A DNA stretch of 64,000 nucleotides, taken from NCBI RefSeq assembly GCF_027409185.1, contig NC_084462.1:20683577-20747576 (forward strand), read 5' to 3'. Below, in pieces: positions 23,520 through 53,034 of the stretch. The notes under the pieces are model-generated. The model had not been told where the DNA came from. It worked only from the letters and a program-made list of their open reading frames with translations, and did no database searches. The position numbers and the translations under genes are program-made. The DNA comes from Cynocephalus volans (taxonomy: Eukaryota; Chordata; Mammalia; Dermoptera; Cynocephalidae). Every line of letters starts with the position of its first letter. Positions within the stretch are counted from its first letter, which is position 1.

Positions 23520-24050
23520 GCACCACCAGCTACAAGAATGCACTTTATTTTTAAGTGGTGCTGGGGTGGGATCTGGTGAGGGTACACGTCCACTCCCTAC
23601 AGCAGTCGATGGGCTCGGGAAGGGACAAGAAGCAGGTCTTGGGAGTGGGTGAAGGAAACCCCGGGTACCCCCGCCTGGTGGGAGCTCTCGAGGGGCCTGT
23701 CGCAGGTGGCCCGTAGCCTGTGACACCTCCCACGGAGCCGCAGGTCCTCCTCCCCGGCTTCTGGGCTGTACCGCAGCCGCAGCCCCCTCATGAGCCTGGA
23801 GGACAGCCATAGAGGTGCGGCGGGTTCAAGTCCACCCACGGCTCTCTGTCTCCTCCAGCTTTGGCTCCTGGTAAAGAGGGACAAGTTAGACTTCCTGGTG
23901 CGGGCTAGAAAGAACGCTGTTCCCCAGCCAGGGCCCCTGGTCATCTGTGCGGTGGCAGTGACTGGGGAGGCACCGAAGTCCACAGGGGCCGAGAAGAAAC
24001 TGTCCCTGTCCCGCAGCAGGTCCTCCCCCACTCCGGGGATTCCAAGTGGG
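23520..24050 (-). other. Possible reverse-strand terminal exon, unidentified
   Basis: This block is clearly more GC-rich than its surroundings. On the reverse strand an open frame ends at 23597, about 50 nt before a canonical AATAAA (23544-23549, complement). A textbook acceptor (pyrimidine-rich CCCTCTTTACCAG) precedes GAGCCAAAGCTGG near 23870. The frame across it is rich in Arg, Leu and Gly, begins without an ATG, and I recognise no domain. It could be the last exon of an unrecognised or decayed gene, or chance GC-rich open sequence. Confidence 0.25.
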
Positions 24051-24331
24051 GGTCACCAGGCCCACCCCACGTCCCCCACCCCTCCCTCTCCATCTTCTGA
24101 CCCTCAGGGCCCAACTAGCCACCTCCCCTTCATTTTGTCCTCTGTTCTTATCTACGTCCCCATCCCTCTACCCTGTCGCTATTCTTTCTGCCCCTCCGTC
24201 CCTCTCCCTTTCTCTGGGTCCCTTCCCCTCCCCCAGCAAAGGGCGACTGAAACCTTGGCGGAGGCTCTGAAGGCCTCACCGGGTGTCAGCGTCGGGGATC
24301 GGAGCGGCCACCTTATTTATCACCTTATTTA

Positions 24332-24403
24332 TCCGGTAAGGGGATCTTAACCCTTGGCTTGGTGTTATCAGCACCGCACTCTCCCGAGTGAACCACGGGT
24401 GAC
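24332..24403 (-). mobile_element. CYN-type SINE monomer fragment, reverse
   Basis: The sequence CCGGTAAGGGGATCTTAACC, then TGGTGTTATCAGCACCGCAC, then CTCTCCCGAGTGAACCA is the complement of a SINE monomer. Two tandem ACCTTATTTAT copies precede it at 24310-24332. Confidence 0.82.
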
Positions 24404-24426
24404 CCTCACGCTCCACACTTTAAACG

Positions 24427-24575
24427 CTTCACCCGCTACGCAGCGGCCACGCCCCTAGGGCATAGCCACACCCATTCCTTAACCACACCCCAGAGCCAAT
24501 CCCGAGTCTCCACCCACTAGCCACGCCCCACCACAGAAGACCACGCCCCCGAGGCGGGGCCACACCTCTTCGTTG
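24427..24575. promoter_or_regulatory. CACCC/GC-box cluster
   Basis: At least seven KLF/SP-type boxes (CCACGCCC, CCACACCC, CCACGCCCC, GGCGGGGCC) occur in about 150 bp, several spaced roughly 20-30 bp apart. It sits beside the GC-rich block at 23.5-24.1 kb and could mark a promoter. No transcription start is evident. Confidence 0.4.
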
Positions 24576-24699
24576 AGCCTGGTCCTGGAGACACCCCCAC
24601 AATGACCTCTTCCCTGACCGGTCCGCCCCATCGCGGCGCGCCAGGCCCAAGCCGAGCCTCTGCTGCCCCAGACTCGAGCCCCCAGCACCCTCAGCTGGG

Positions 24700-26140
24700 A
24701 ACGCTGTCCTTCTGCATTTGTTGCTCCTGTCCATTCTCCTTTGTTCTTGAACATATGGAGTATATTTATAATCGCTTTTTAAATGTCTTTATCTACTAAT
24801 TCTATAATCTCTGTCATTTCTGGGTCTCTATTAATTTTTTTTTGCGGGGGAGGGGTGGCTGGCCAGTACAGAGATTGAACCCTGGACCTTGGTGTTAGCA
24901 GCACCACTCTCTAACCAACTGAGCTAACCAGCCAGCCCTATAATTTTTCTCCTCCTTGTGGGTTGTATTTTTCTGCTTCTTTGCATGCCTGGTAATTTCC
25001 CACTGAAAGCCAGACATCATGATTTTATACTGTTAAGGAGCTAGAATTTTTTGTATGTCTTTAAATATTTTTGAGCTTTGTACTGGTGTGCACTTAAGTT
25101 ATTTGGAAACAGTTTGATCCTGTTTAGGCTTTAAGGTTTCTGTTAGGGTCAGAATGGCCTTTAGTCTGGAGCTAATTTGACCCCAAACAACATCCTTCTG
25201 AGCATTCGACCCAAGGCCTCCTGTATTATGAGATTCATTCACTCTGACTGTTGGAAAAGTGAAATACTCCTATCCTTGTGTGAGCTCCAGAAACTTCCTC
25301 CTGTCCCTTTCTGGTGGTTATTTCCATGGCCTCAGTTACCCAAGCACACTTCTGAAGCTCTTCACAGCTCCCTCCTGTTCAGTGCTCTGCACTGATTTCC
25401 ATCCTCCTTGGACTTCCTAAATTCTCAGCTCTGTCTCAACTCAGGGAGACCACCTAGCTCTGTTTGGGTTCCCCCTCCCCACAATGTGGCCAGGAAAGTC
25501 TCTCCAGGTCATAAACTAGGGCAATTGTAGGGGTCACCTTGTTTCTCTCTCTCAAGGATCACTGTCCTGTGCCTGTTGTCCAATGTCTGAAAGCATGATT
25601 TCATCTATTTTGTCCAGTATTTCAGTGCATAAGGCAGGAGGGTAAATCTGGTAAATGGCTAAAAATGAAAGACGAGAATTTTAATTTATTGAGTGTATTA
25701 CCTTTTTATAGAAACTCTCAAGGTTTTATTATCTTTATTATTCTTAAATTTCACTACAATGTGATTAGTATGGATATTTCTATATTTTTCCTGTCTGGGG
25801 CACCAATTGACCTCTTAAGTTGAAGTTTTTTGTTTGTTTTCCCACATATACAAAATTGAGTCACTCCCACCCACCCCCAAATAGTTCCTCGCCTTTGTTT
25901 GTGGAACTTCCCCCCACCTTTAGGGATTCCTGGTATCTTGCTGAAATCTCTACTTCCCTCCTTTTGAGTCACATCTTCATTATTTCTGAGGCCTTCTGCA
26001 AAAGCTCTTTGCTGCAGTATCTCCCAGCTCATTAACCATTGGCTGATCTAATCTACTGAATTACTGTTTACACTAGACACCACTTTGTAACTGCTAATTT
26101 CTACTTAACATTACCAATATACTCTTATTTCCTTGAGCAT
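24700..26140 (-). mobile_element. Old L1/HAL1 sequence, reverse
   Basis: AT-rich reverse LINE-like homology with typical phrases such as TCTGTCATTTCTGGGTCTCT and CACTGAAAGCCAGACATCATG. It is interrupted by a SINE at 24840-24937. The boundaries are approximate. Confidence 0.55.
24840..24937 (-). mobile_element. CYN-type SINE monomer, reverse
   Basis: Complement of a tRNA-Ile-like monomer (CTCTAACCAACTGAGCTAAC). The flanking repeat is CTATTAATTTTT (24828-24839) against CTATAATTTTT (24938-24948). Confidence 0.88.
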
Positions 26141-28149
26141 ATTTAGCATAGGTGGTTCAGTTTGTTCTTTACTGGTTGAATTCCTCAGATATCAGAACTC
26201 ATTTTCTCCAGGGAAGTCCTGCAATTTTCCCTGGAAGGAAGGCCAATCACATTTCTACTTCCTAGTGTGCGAGGTCAATCACATTTCTGCTTCTTAGAAT
26301 GGGCTCATGAAGAACATAAAGGGCCCAGAACATAAACGCAGCAGCACAATCTGGGACTGATTATCTAAGTTTGCTGTCCCCTCTCCAGACAACCATGCTA
26401 CAAAGGGATCTCCCTCACCCACTTTTGTTAAAACCACATCTAAAACATGTCAGATTTCTTCTGCTGTGAAAGCTTGGCTTTTGGAGTGTGGAGGAAGTAC
26501 TCCAGCTAAACACCCTACCTCTATCTATCTCATCTGATCCTCACTCCAGCCAGGCTCAGATGGCTGGGGCAGAACTGAGCTACTTAAGTGCTTGTGCTCT
26601 TGTTCCGCCCTGTCATTAGGTCAAGCAGTGATTTGATGGGGGTAACGTATGGAGAAAAAAAAATACATTCGAAAGCTTTGTTCAACAGATTCTATGACAT
26701 TTGCACCAGCTTCTTCACTGTCCCCAGATGCCACATTTTCCTCCAGGGAAACTGTCCTATTTTCCTTCAGAAGATTTTTTTTCTTTTGGGCAGCTGGCCA
26801 TTTCGGGGATCTGAAGCCATGACCTTGGTGTTATAAGGCTGCATTCTACTTCAGAGGATTTTTGACCTCATTTTTACTCCATGCCCTTTTCTCACAAGTC
26901 AACAATTCAATGGGAATTCACCAATTTGGCAGAAAACACAGGAGATTAATTTCTTTAATGGAATTTTTTTGGACATGATTACCTTTGTGGCAATTATGGA
27001 GGAATTACATTTTTTTTGTTTTCTTTGTGCGTTAGCATAATTTAATTTGGGGGGAGACTGTAACACTATTGGGCTATGTCATATGCTTCCCCTCTTTGAA
27101 TAGCTTGATTTCTCCATATCTGGACATAATTTGGGATGGAATATGGAACAGTGGGTGAATTTTTGGCCTCATATATAAGTAGTGTTGCTTTAATGTCTCT
27201 TGCCATATTTTAGAGACAACACTGAAAAGCTGACAATGATTCCAAGTCAAACAGCAGTAAATATGGGGATGGGGGGGCAATCTCATGATGAAATGATCAG
27301 GCTTTCAGTGGCATTGAAGGGAGAGCCACACAGCCTGGCCTCATCATATGCTTAGTGGTTACCCTCAGTGGACTGAGAAAAAGCTAATCCATGCGGAGAG
27401 TCACAGGTCCGTGTCCCACCCAACTCCTGGGTTACCCCTCCTTTGGCAAGCAAAGCATTATTAATCTTTTCACACTTCAAGCTTAATCCTGTATTAGAAA
27501 GTGAAATAAAAAGCAAGTACCCATAGTCCACCCCATCAAATGACATAGTCCTCACTGTGCCCTTATAAGCTCAGCCAACTCCCCCAGCCCCACTGAAGTG
27601 CTTTTATTTTTTTATGGCACAGTCTTACCTATTTCTTACACTCACATTTGTGCTAACAACTGTGTATATTACAGTTGCTAAAAGGGTTAGCTGAAAACTT
27701 TTTAAAAATGTAACTTTTCATCAAATCAAATTCATCATTATATTTACCTCAAAAAAAGGTCACCTCTGTTGTAATAGTTGATTCCCAAATTCAGAAATGT
27801 AAAAAATGATTTGAGAAAATATGAAAGGATACAGACTAGCTTCTTTATTAAAGAGGCAGTTCAGACCCACTTATATGTGCCAGACCCATTTATATATGCA
27901 AAAGTGTAGGATGACAAAATATGTAATGACTCTTTAATTTTTAAAAATATTTTACTTAAAATATACATTATTTAAGATTAAAGGAGTGTAGGAAATCTGA
28001 GTAGTTGCCATTAAAAACTGAAGAGTATGTATTTCCTGCACAAAATTATGCAAAACCTACCATTTAATTCCTGTTATGCAGTGTATTAATATACAACTAG
28101 GAAAATATGGTGAAAGAGTGCTGAGCAACAAAAATGTTAGCCACTTGTG
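26141..28149. other. AT-rich sequence, no gene identified
   Basis: No exon-like or conserved coding stretch is recognised. It contains one SINE fragment near 26780, and some of it may be unclassified old LINE sequence. Confidence 0.4.
26776..26860 (-). mobile_element. Decayed CYN-type SINE fragment, reverse
   Basis: CAGCTGGCCATTTCGGGGAT, then GACCTTGGTGTTATAAGGC resembles the B-box to anticodon-arm part of the reverse monomer. The head is lost. Confidence 0.6.
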
Positions 28150-30480
28150 ACTTTAAAAATCGTTTATGAAAGTGTAATATACATGCAGAAAAATACATGT
28201 ATCTTAAGTGCGCAGCTCAGAACACACTCAGATAGATATTCAGCACCCAAATTTAGAAACAGATTATTACCAGCACCAGATAAATAATACCTCTTTTCAG
28301 GCTTAGCCAAGGTTAACCATTAACCTGATTTTCAGTCATGAAGACAAGTTTTGCCCGTCCTTAGACCTTACGTAGATGGAATCATACAGTATGTTGGCTT
28401 TTGTGTCTGGATTTCTTCATTCAGCATTGTTTGTGAAATTCAGCTACATTATTGCATGGATGTATAGTTCATTCATTCTCATTGCTTTATGGTATCCTAT
28501 TGTTGACATATACCACATAAGTTTATTCATACTGCTGCATAAATGTCTTAAGATAGTTCTGATTTTTTTTGCGGTTTTACACTAGAAATATTCTAATGCA
28601 TGTCCTTTGGTGGACATATACATGCATTTCTGGTAGGTTTGGGTAAAAAAGCATACACATGCTCAACTTTAAGTGCCAGCTTTCCAAAATCTTTTATCAA
28701 TTGGCAATTCCACCAATAGTGTAGAGTTCCAGTTGTTTACATCCTTGCCAAAACTTGATGTCTCTTCATGCTTTTAACCATTCCAGTGGGCGGGTAGTAG
28801 CACTACATGGTGTTTTAAACTTGCATTCTCCTGATTACTAACAGAGTTAACACACTTTTTCATATACTTATCACCAACTGGATATCTTCTGTTGTGTAGA
28901 TGGTAAGCCTTTTGCCCATTTATCTCACCTTATTGATTTGCAGGTGTTCTTTATGTATAATAGATCAGGGACCAGAAAACTATGGGTTGCAGGCCAAATA
29001 CAGACTGCCACCTGTGTTTGTGAATAAAGTTATATTGGAAAACAGCCATGCTCATTTGTTTATATATTATATGTAGGTACCCCCAAACTGAGCAGGTGTT
29101 AATTGCAAACATCTTCTTCCCCTATGTGGTTTCCCATTCACTTTCTTAATGGTGTCTTCCTGATAAATAGTTCTTAAACTTATTTTATTCAAACTAACAC
29201 ATTTTTATTTTATGGTTTAGTGTATTTTGGGTCCTGCTTAAGAGAACTTATTGTAAGGTTGCAAAGTCTTAAGTTTTCTTCAAAAATTTTATTTTACGTT
29301 TCATATTTAGATATCAATTCATCTAAAATTTATTTAGCTATTTTCTATTAAATTATGAAATTTAATTGACAAAGCATTTATTGGAAAGAACGTACTTTTG
29401 CCCATTGCACTTGTCATCTTTGTCAAAAGTCAGATGACTGTGTATATGAGTCTATTTCTGCAATCTTTATTCTGTTCCATTGGTCAACTTGTTTATCCTG
29501 TGCCACTATCACACCATCATAATTTCTATCGCTTTGTAATAGGTTGTGATATCTGGGAATATAAATTCTGTCTTGTACCAGAAAGCCTTGACTATTATTG
29601 GTCTTTTCAGTGTTCTTATGAATTTTAGAATTAGCTCATTAATTTCCATTAAACCACTTGCTAGGATTTTTATTAAGATTGCACTGAATATATATGAATT
29701 CATTTAGGGAAAACTGACACCTTTTTGAGACTGTACTGAAATCCATGAACAAGATATATCCCTCTCACTGTTTTTTAATTTTTTCTGGATACAGTTCTTG
29801 AAAATGTTAATTTTTCCTCTAGGCACTTGAGGATTTTTGTAACTGGTATTGTTTTAAAATTTTTCATTTTCTAGGTTTTTTGCTAGTATATTAAACAACA
29901 ATTTTTTTTTGCATAATGACCCCATATGCAGGAACCTTGCTAACTTTTATTTGCTAAATTTACTCATTAATTCTAATTACCTGTACATTCCTCAGAATAT
30001 TCCATATACAAAGTCATGTCATCTGCAAATAAAAGTTTTACTTCATTTTGGGAAATGGATTGGTCCTCATGCCTTTTGTTTCTTTTTCTTGCTTTACTTT
30101 CCTGGCTTGGATTTTCTGCACAATGCTGAATGAAATTAGTGATAGCAGATATCCTTGTCCTCTCTCTTTTTTTTTTTGATCCTGGGAGAAAACTGTCAAT
30201 ATCTCACCATTAAGTATTCTGTTTGTTGTAGTTTAAATTACTCTACATCCAATTAAGGAAATCCCTTTCTTTCCATAGTTTACTAAGATTATAACCAATA
30301 GATATTAATTTTGCCACGTAAATTTTTTGCATACCAGATTACCTTTCTTCATATGGTGTATAACTGACTGACTTTCGAAATATTAAACCACCTTTGCATT
30401 CCTGGAGTAAGACCCATTTGTTCACTGTTTTATCCTCTTTCTAGAACCAACCCATCTCTATTTTGTTTGCCCAGGATTGG
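28150..30480 (-). mobile_element. Old L1M LINE, reverse, split by a hAT fragment
   Basis: Reverse L1 sequence runs from the 3' end (ATGGAATCATACAGTATG, GCAATTCCACCAATAGTG, CATTTATCTCACCTTATTGATT) into ORF2 (ATTCTGTTCCATTGGTCAAC, TTGCTAGGATTTTTATTAAG, CATTCCTGGAGTAAGACCC). It is broken near 28968-29084 by a different repeat. No intact frame survives. Confidence 0.85.
28968..29084 (+). mobile_element. hAT-type DNA transposon fragment
   Basis: The stretch AAACTATGGGTTGCAGGCCA, then GAATAAAGTTATATTGGAA, then CAGCCATGCTCATTTG matches a common mammalian hAT (Charlie-like) end. The subfamily is not assigned. Confidence 0.6.
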
Positions 30481-31680
30481 GTCATATGAGTACTATAAAC
30501 AAGTTACTGGCATTCAGAATGGAATTATCATCACTGATTTAGGAAATCAGGATTTACCTTTTGTCATGTAAATAAATGGTAGGTACCCAAACTCTTCCAG
30601 CCAAGAATGAGGGGAGAAAAGAGCATTAATTCAATCAACCAAAAAAATGTCTGCTAGAACCATGTATTAATTTGTTCTAAAATACTGGGAATAAGGGGCA
30701 ATGCACAAAATAATGACACTAGATTTATATCAAGTAAAACTTCAGGTAAAATTGCTGAATTACATAATACTGGCAATCTGCACAATCAAACCTATCAATT
30801 AAAACATAAGAGTGGTATGAGAGTTGGGGATATTTTAGAAGTATGAGCAGTATGCTTGTTCTCTTTCACTGAAATAGACTTAATTCCAAATTATGTATGA
30901 ATTATTTATCAAAATAGTATTAAAAATTTTTTTTTGCTCAGGTACATTTGAAAACTTCACAGCCTCCTCTACTGATGAGACATTCATTAAAAACCCACTT
31001 GTAAGTTCCTCTACAGAAAAATTATGTATTTTACAATTTTATACCTATCAAATATCTCACCAACACATCCTGTGTTAGTATGTTTTACCATCGTAATACT
31101 CAAATAAGAATAGTGCCTTTCCATAAATTATTCAAATCCAAACTTGCATAGAATTAGATAGACTGCATTTTAAAAGCAGATAGGAACTGCCATATACTCA
31201 TTTAATGCTACTGACTTCATGATCAACTCCTAATGATTTTAAAACTTCATTTTATACAATGAAGGTTTACTGAGAGCTAGTAGCTTCTGGTATCTTTCCT
31301 ATAAACATCTTATTTTAGATCAGAAATATGGCTTTCAGAATTTCCAAGATGTATTTTCCACATTCATCACATTGACAGATTTTGCCTTATTATGATTCCC
31401 TGATGTGTAAATATAATTTGAATACAAAATAAATATTAAATATTTATAAAATTTCAGTCCTGTATATGTTATTTAGTGTCCAATGAGTTGTATGATCCTG
31501 CTGAAGATTTTTCTCATTGCGTTGTTAAGGGTTCTTCTCCCTAAAAATTCAGATTAAAATGAATCTAATACCTAAATGCTTTTCCCCATTGAGGAACATG
31601 AACTCTCAGACAAACACAATCCTGCTGGATTTCCTATATTCATTATATTCAGATGGTTTTCTAAAAATTAAGACTTGACT
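30481..31680. other. Presumed 3' UTR/flank of the zinc-finger gene
   Basis: AT-rich sequence downstream of the zinc-finger stop codon. It probably includes the 3' UTR, but I could not identify one convincing polyadenylation site; the ATTAAA variant at 31201-31206 (complement) is only a candidate. Confidence 0.4.
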
Positions 31681-49380
<17,700 letters not shown>

Positions 49381-49395
<15 letters not shown>

Positions 49396-49437
49396 TTTCT
49401 GCTTCTCTTAGAAAAGTATAGACTATTGATGGTAGAC
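49381..49437 (-). CDS. First coding exon of the KRAB-ZNF gene (15 coding nt)
   Basis: A 57-bp exon follows the acceptor TTCTCCTCCCCTAG and ends at the donor GTGAGT. The start ATG is at 49395-49393 with A at -3. In-frame TAG and TAA lie upstream in the exon, so this is the first usable start. It encodes MNRLQ and joins in phase 0 to GPVSF of KRAB-A, matching the usual MNKxQGPVSF-type beginning of this family. A second AG nearer the ATG (TTTCTAAG) could be an alternative acceptor. Confidence 0.85.
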
Positions 49438-49889
49438 CTAGGGGAGGAGAACCAGGTAATTGAAGTTGAGTGATCTGTCCTGACTAGGCAGCAATCTTCC
49501 GCATAAGAACCACCAAAAAAAGCTGGATAAAGTAACACCCTGTGAAAGCTCAGACGGGCCTAAAAGGGTGAAACAGGAATAACACATCTGTGCCTTTGTA
49601 ATTCCAACATAATTAGGGGGTAATTAGATGGGTTAGACTCTCATCATTGGTGAATATAAAAATTGAATCCGTTTTCAAATAGTCTGTCATCATTAGATAC
49701 AAGGAGAAAAAAAATGCGTTATAGTGCTCACATATTTTCTTGTCTCCTTAAATTGCTTAAAACCAAAGCTACAGGAATTGAGAATTTGAGCTCTCAAAAA
49801 TGGGATTAATATGCATAAGGCGTGGTTTTATTTTTAAATTATCTGACTAAACTTGGTTACCGCTGCATATAAGAATCTTTGATGAAGAA

Positions 49890-50035
49890 AACTGGCATAG
49901 GGTGGACAGAACACTGGTCTGGGACATAAGGCTCCTGAGTTCTAGTACTAGCAATTCCACCTACAACCTTGGACAAGTCACCCGCTTCTCAGGCCCAATC
50001 TCTTCCTCCAGCAACTGAGGCAGGAAGAGATAACC
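49890..50035 (+). mobile_element. MIR-family SINE fragment
   Basis: GGACAGAACACTGGTCTGGG, CTCCTGAGTTCTAGTACTAG, CTTGGACAAGTCACCCGCTT in MIR order. Confidence 0.8.
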
Positions 50036-50249
50036 CTTGAAGTGGGTTATCTCTTAATCACTTCACTCTATGATTCTACAAAGGCAGACCTGAGGGGGAA
50101 AAGCAGACACATAGAGAACAGAGGTGATGACGGACGTTTAGAGACACGTTCAGAATCTGGAGCGGTGAGAGAAGGAAAGTGTATTAGGGACGTGGAGGGA
50201 GGAGTGGAAACAAAGTCGGCAACTGAGGCCGTTAACCCCCTACTCCCCC

Positions 50250-51060
50250 GATAAACCTTGTCCTCACAGAGCCTCCCGTGCAGCGCCTACTCCGGTGAGG
50301 TCAGCCCATATCCTCACACCCAGCCACACGTCTTTCCTAGAGGCGATCAAAACCTCCCCTGTCCCAACTCTAATGACCTCGGCTCGCGGTGACTTCTCCC
50401 GAGCCCTGCTCACTTCGGGCCCGCAAATCCACCGCCTACCCTCCTGGGGCTCCGCAGCCTCTGCCCCACGGCTCCCGAAAGGTCCGGGCGGGGGCTGTTC
50501 TCGCAGGGGCGCTTCTGCTCCCGGGTCTCCTCCTGTCCAACTCACCAAGCCGTTCTGTTCCCAAGGGACCGTGTCTGGGCCTACGGGACAAATTGAGGCC
50601 AAGCGTCCCTCCCAGGGCCCAAATCTGCCTCCCTTAGGTCTCACCGTCCCGCGGAGCCTCGGCTAAGCCCCCTCGTCGCTGCTGCCACTGTTTGCCCGTC
50701 CCCTCGGCCCCAGCGCACAGGGATCCGGGGCTGGCGCTCTGGGGTCCCCGCCCGAGCTCCGCCCGGCCCGTGCGAACCCTGCCCTGCACAGCCCCGTTCC
50801 CGCCTGGGTGCTGGCCCGGCCGGTCGGCGCCTAACCCTGCAGGATCCGCGATTCTAGCCCACCAGAGGCCAAAGCCTAGGAACCAGGGCGAGCGGTGACC
50901 TGTACAGATGGACAGGAAGCGAGGGCAATGCGGCGGCGGTGCGCATGCGTGAACACGCACGCAGGGCGAGAAGCACATGCGCAGGAGGGCACCGGAAGTC
51001 CGTCTCTTAGGGCCCACCACAGGTCCCAGGATAAGTAGCGGGACTCTATTTCCCATACGT
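50250..51060 (-). promoter_or_regulatory. CpG-island promoter of the KRAB-ZNF gene
   Basis: A sharp rise in GC and CpG relative to flanks. On the gene strand it holds an ETS-type GACTTCCGG (near 51000), NRF1-like TGCGCATGTGC and CGCATGCGCA (near 50940-50985) and a ZNF143-like TTTCCCATA box (opposite strand, near 51045). There is no TATA box. A 5' exon could end at the weak donor CTGTACAG/GTCACC near 50899, but this is unproven. Such islands are often bidirectional; I see no gene on the other side. Confidence 0.75.
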
Positions 51061-52521
51061 CTATGCGGCACCACATTTGGGGAACGTCTAAAATGTCTCT
51101 ACCTCGTCTAGAGGTTAAGAGGCGTTGTATTATAAGGATTGGCCCCAAACCCGGGGCTCATTTTTCTCCTTAGTTAAAGAAAACTTCTTGGGAATGTCTT
51201 GAATATCTTTAAGGGAATGTGTAGAAAAGCTCTGCTTACGCAGCGTTTGGCTAATTGGGTCCTAGCCAGTCCTCTTCTTTCCTTGCGAGATGAACTTTTA
51301 GAATGTGTCCGCGCACAACCGTGATAAATAAGGGAAAGAGCTGCATGATGTTGGCTTATGATCACAAGTGAGACATTTAACTAAAATATTAGTAAATAGA
51401 GCCCAGCGGTGAAATAATAGAGTATTAGCCTGAAACCGGACACCTTCCTCCTACCTACAAGGGAAAAAGAAATCCAGCTTTTCCAAACCACTTTTAATTC
51501 TGACCACTGTAGAAAAATCAGAAAATACACACAAAATTGAAAAAAGAAAATTACCCATCACTTTACTTCCTGAAGAGGATGATGGGTGTAGAAAAATAAT
51601 TTTGTTTCTATGGAAAACAGCATTGTTTGGAAGACGGTGTTATTTAATTCCAGCTCTGTTCATTATCTTTGAGGTATTTTACACCCCTTTAAAAACTGTG
51701 GGTAACTGACGCAAATTATGTTCTGTCTGGTGGAAGTTAGTTGACTTCCCCCCATCCCCACCAGAGAAAATCCAGTTTTATCTTCATTTCTCCACTTACA
51801 TAGTCACTTCAATAGTCCTGATCAGATTATCTTTTCAAGCAGTTAAAACAGCCAGTTTCTTTTGAAATAAATAAAATTATTTAGCACGCGATCTTTCTTA
51901 TATATGTATGAGAATCATGATATTATCTTTCTGTTTTAATGGGTGTGGTTGTCTTCCGAGAGATCCCCAGTGGATTCAAGCTAACAGAGCCAAGTAAACT
52001 TCGTCTCTAGAGTGACGCACCCCAATTTGTTGAAGTCCACGCGCGTCTTTTCCTGGCTCCTAGGAGTGAGTCTAAAGTGGCAATAGAACTTTGCTGATTT
52101 TCTGTTTTTTAGTGATTTCCCTTTGTACCAATTTTGTATATTGCTTTGATTTCGGTTTATTTTTAGCTGAATTATTCCCCACTGGTAGTATCAATGTGTG
52201 GGAATTTGGCTTGACAATCTCACTACTTGGTTATCTCTTTAAAAGGATTAATGTTTCCAGATATCTAATCTCTATTAGATATTAGGGTGAGACAGCGGTC
52301 TTATTTGTGAGTCTTTTCTGTTTGTCTGTCTACTTTGAGCTCAAATCAAAAAGAATCTGATTCCCACTGTGAAAACAGCTCTTTGATATCTGAATTGGTG
52401 AGTTCTTGAGTTTCTATAGTTACTCTTGATTTATATCTAAAATTTTAGAGTTGAGGTTATATGCTCTATTTTTCTCTATGTCTATGTGTAATTCAGAAAG
52501 GTCCCTAACTCTGTGTGCATG
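51061..52521. other. Upstream flank of the KRAB-ZNF promoter, no gene
   Basis: AT-rich unique sequence with no recognised exon or repeat. Confidence 0.45.
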
Positions 52522-52953
52522 TGATAGAGTTTGGATGTGTTGTCCCCCCAAAGTTCATGTCAAAATCTGATCCCCAGCTCGGCAATGTTAGGAGCGGTTT
52601 GGGTTATGGGGGCATATCCCTCAGGAATAGATTAATGCCCTGGGTGGGGGTAGTGAGTCAGTTCTTTCTGTATTAGTGCCAACGAGAACTGGTTGTTGTA
52701 TTAGTCCCCACGAGAGCTGGGAGGCACTGGAACCTCGCCCCCCCCCCCGTCGCCCCCCCCCCTCTCTCGCTTTCCCTCACCATGTGATCTAATTTTACCC
52801 GCCGGCTGCCTGCAGATTTCCACCATGAGTAGAAACAGCCTAAGGCTCACACAGATGCAGCTGTCCCAGAATCGTGAGCCAAATAAACCTCTTTTCTTTA
52901 TAAATTATCCAGTTTCAGGTTGTGTTATGGCAGCACAAAAATGGACTGATACA
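52522..52953 (+). mobile_element. MST/THE1-like MaLR LTR
   Basis: Starts TGATAGAGTTTGGATGTGTT, carries CACCATGTGATCT and a C-run at about 52738-52762, and ends ATGGACTGATACA. Confidence 0.86.
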
Positions 52954-53034
52954 ATGTGTATAATGTTTTCCTACGTCTGAAAGGTTTAAAGTAGATTATT
53001 GAGTTTCATAAATTTAAGGTATTTCTGTTCTCCT

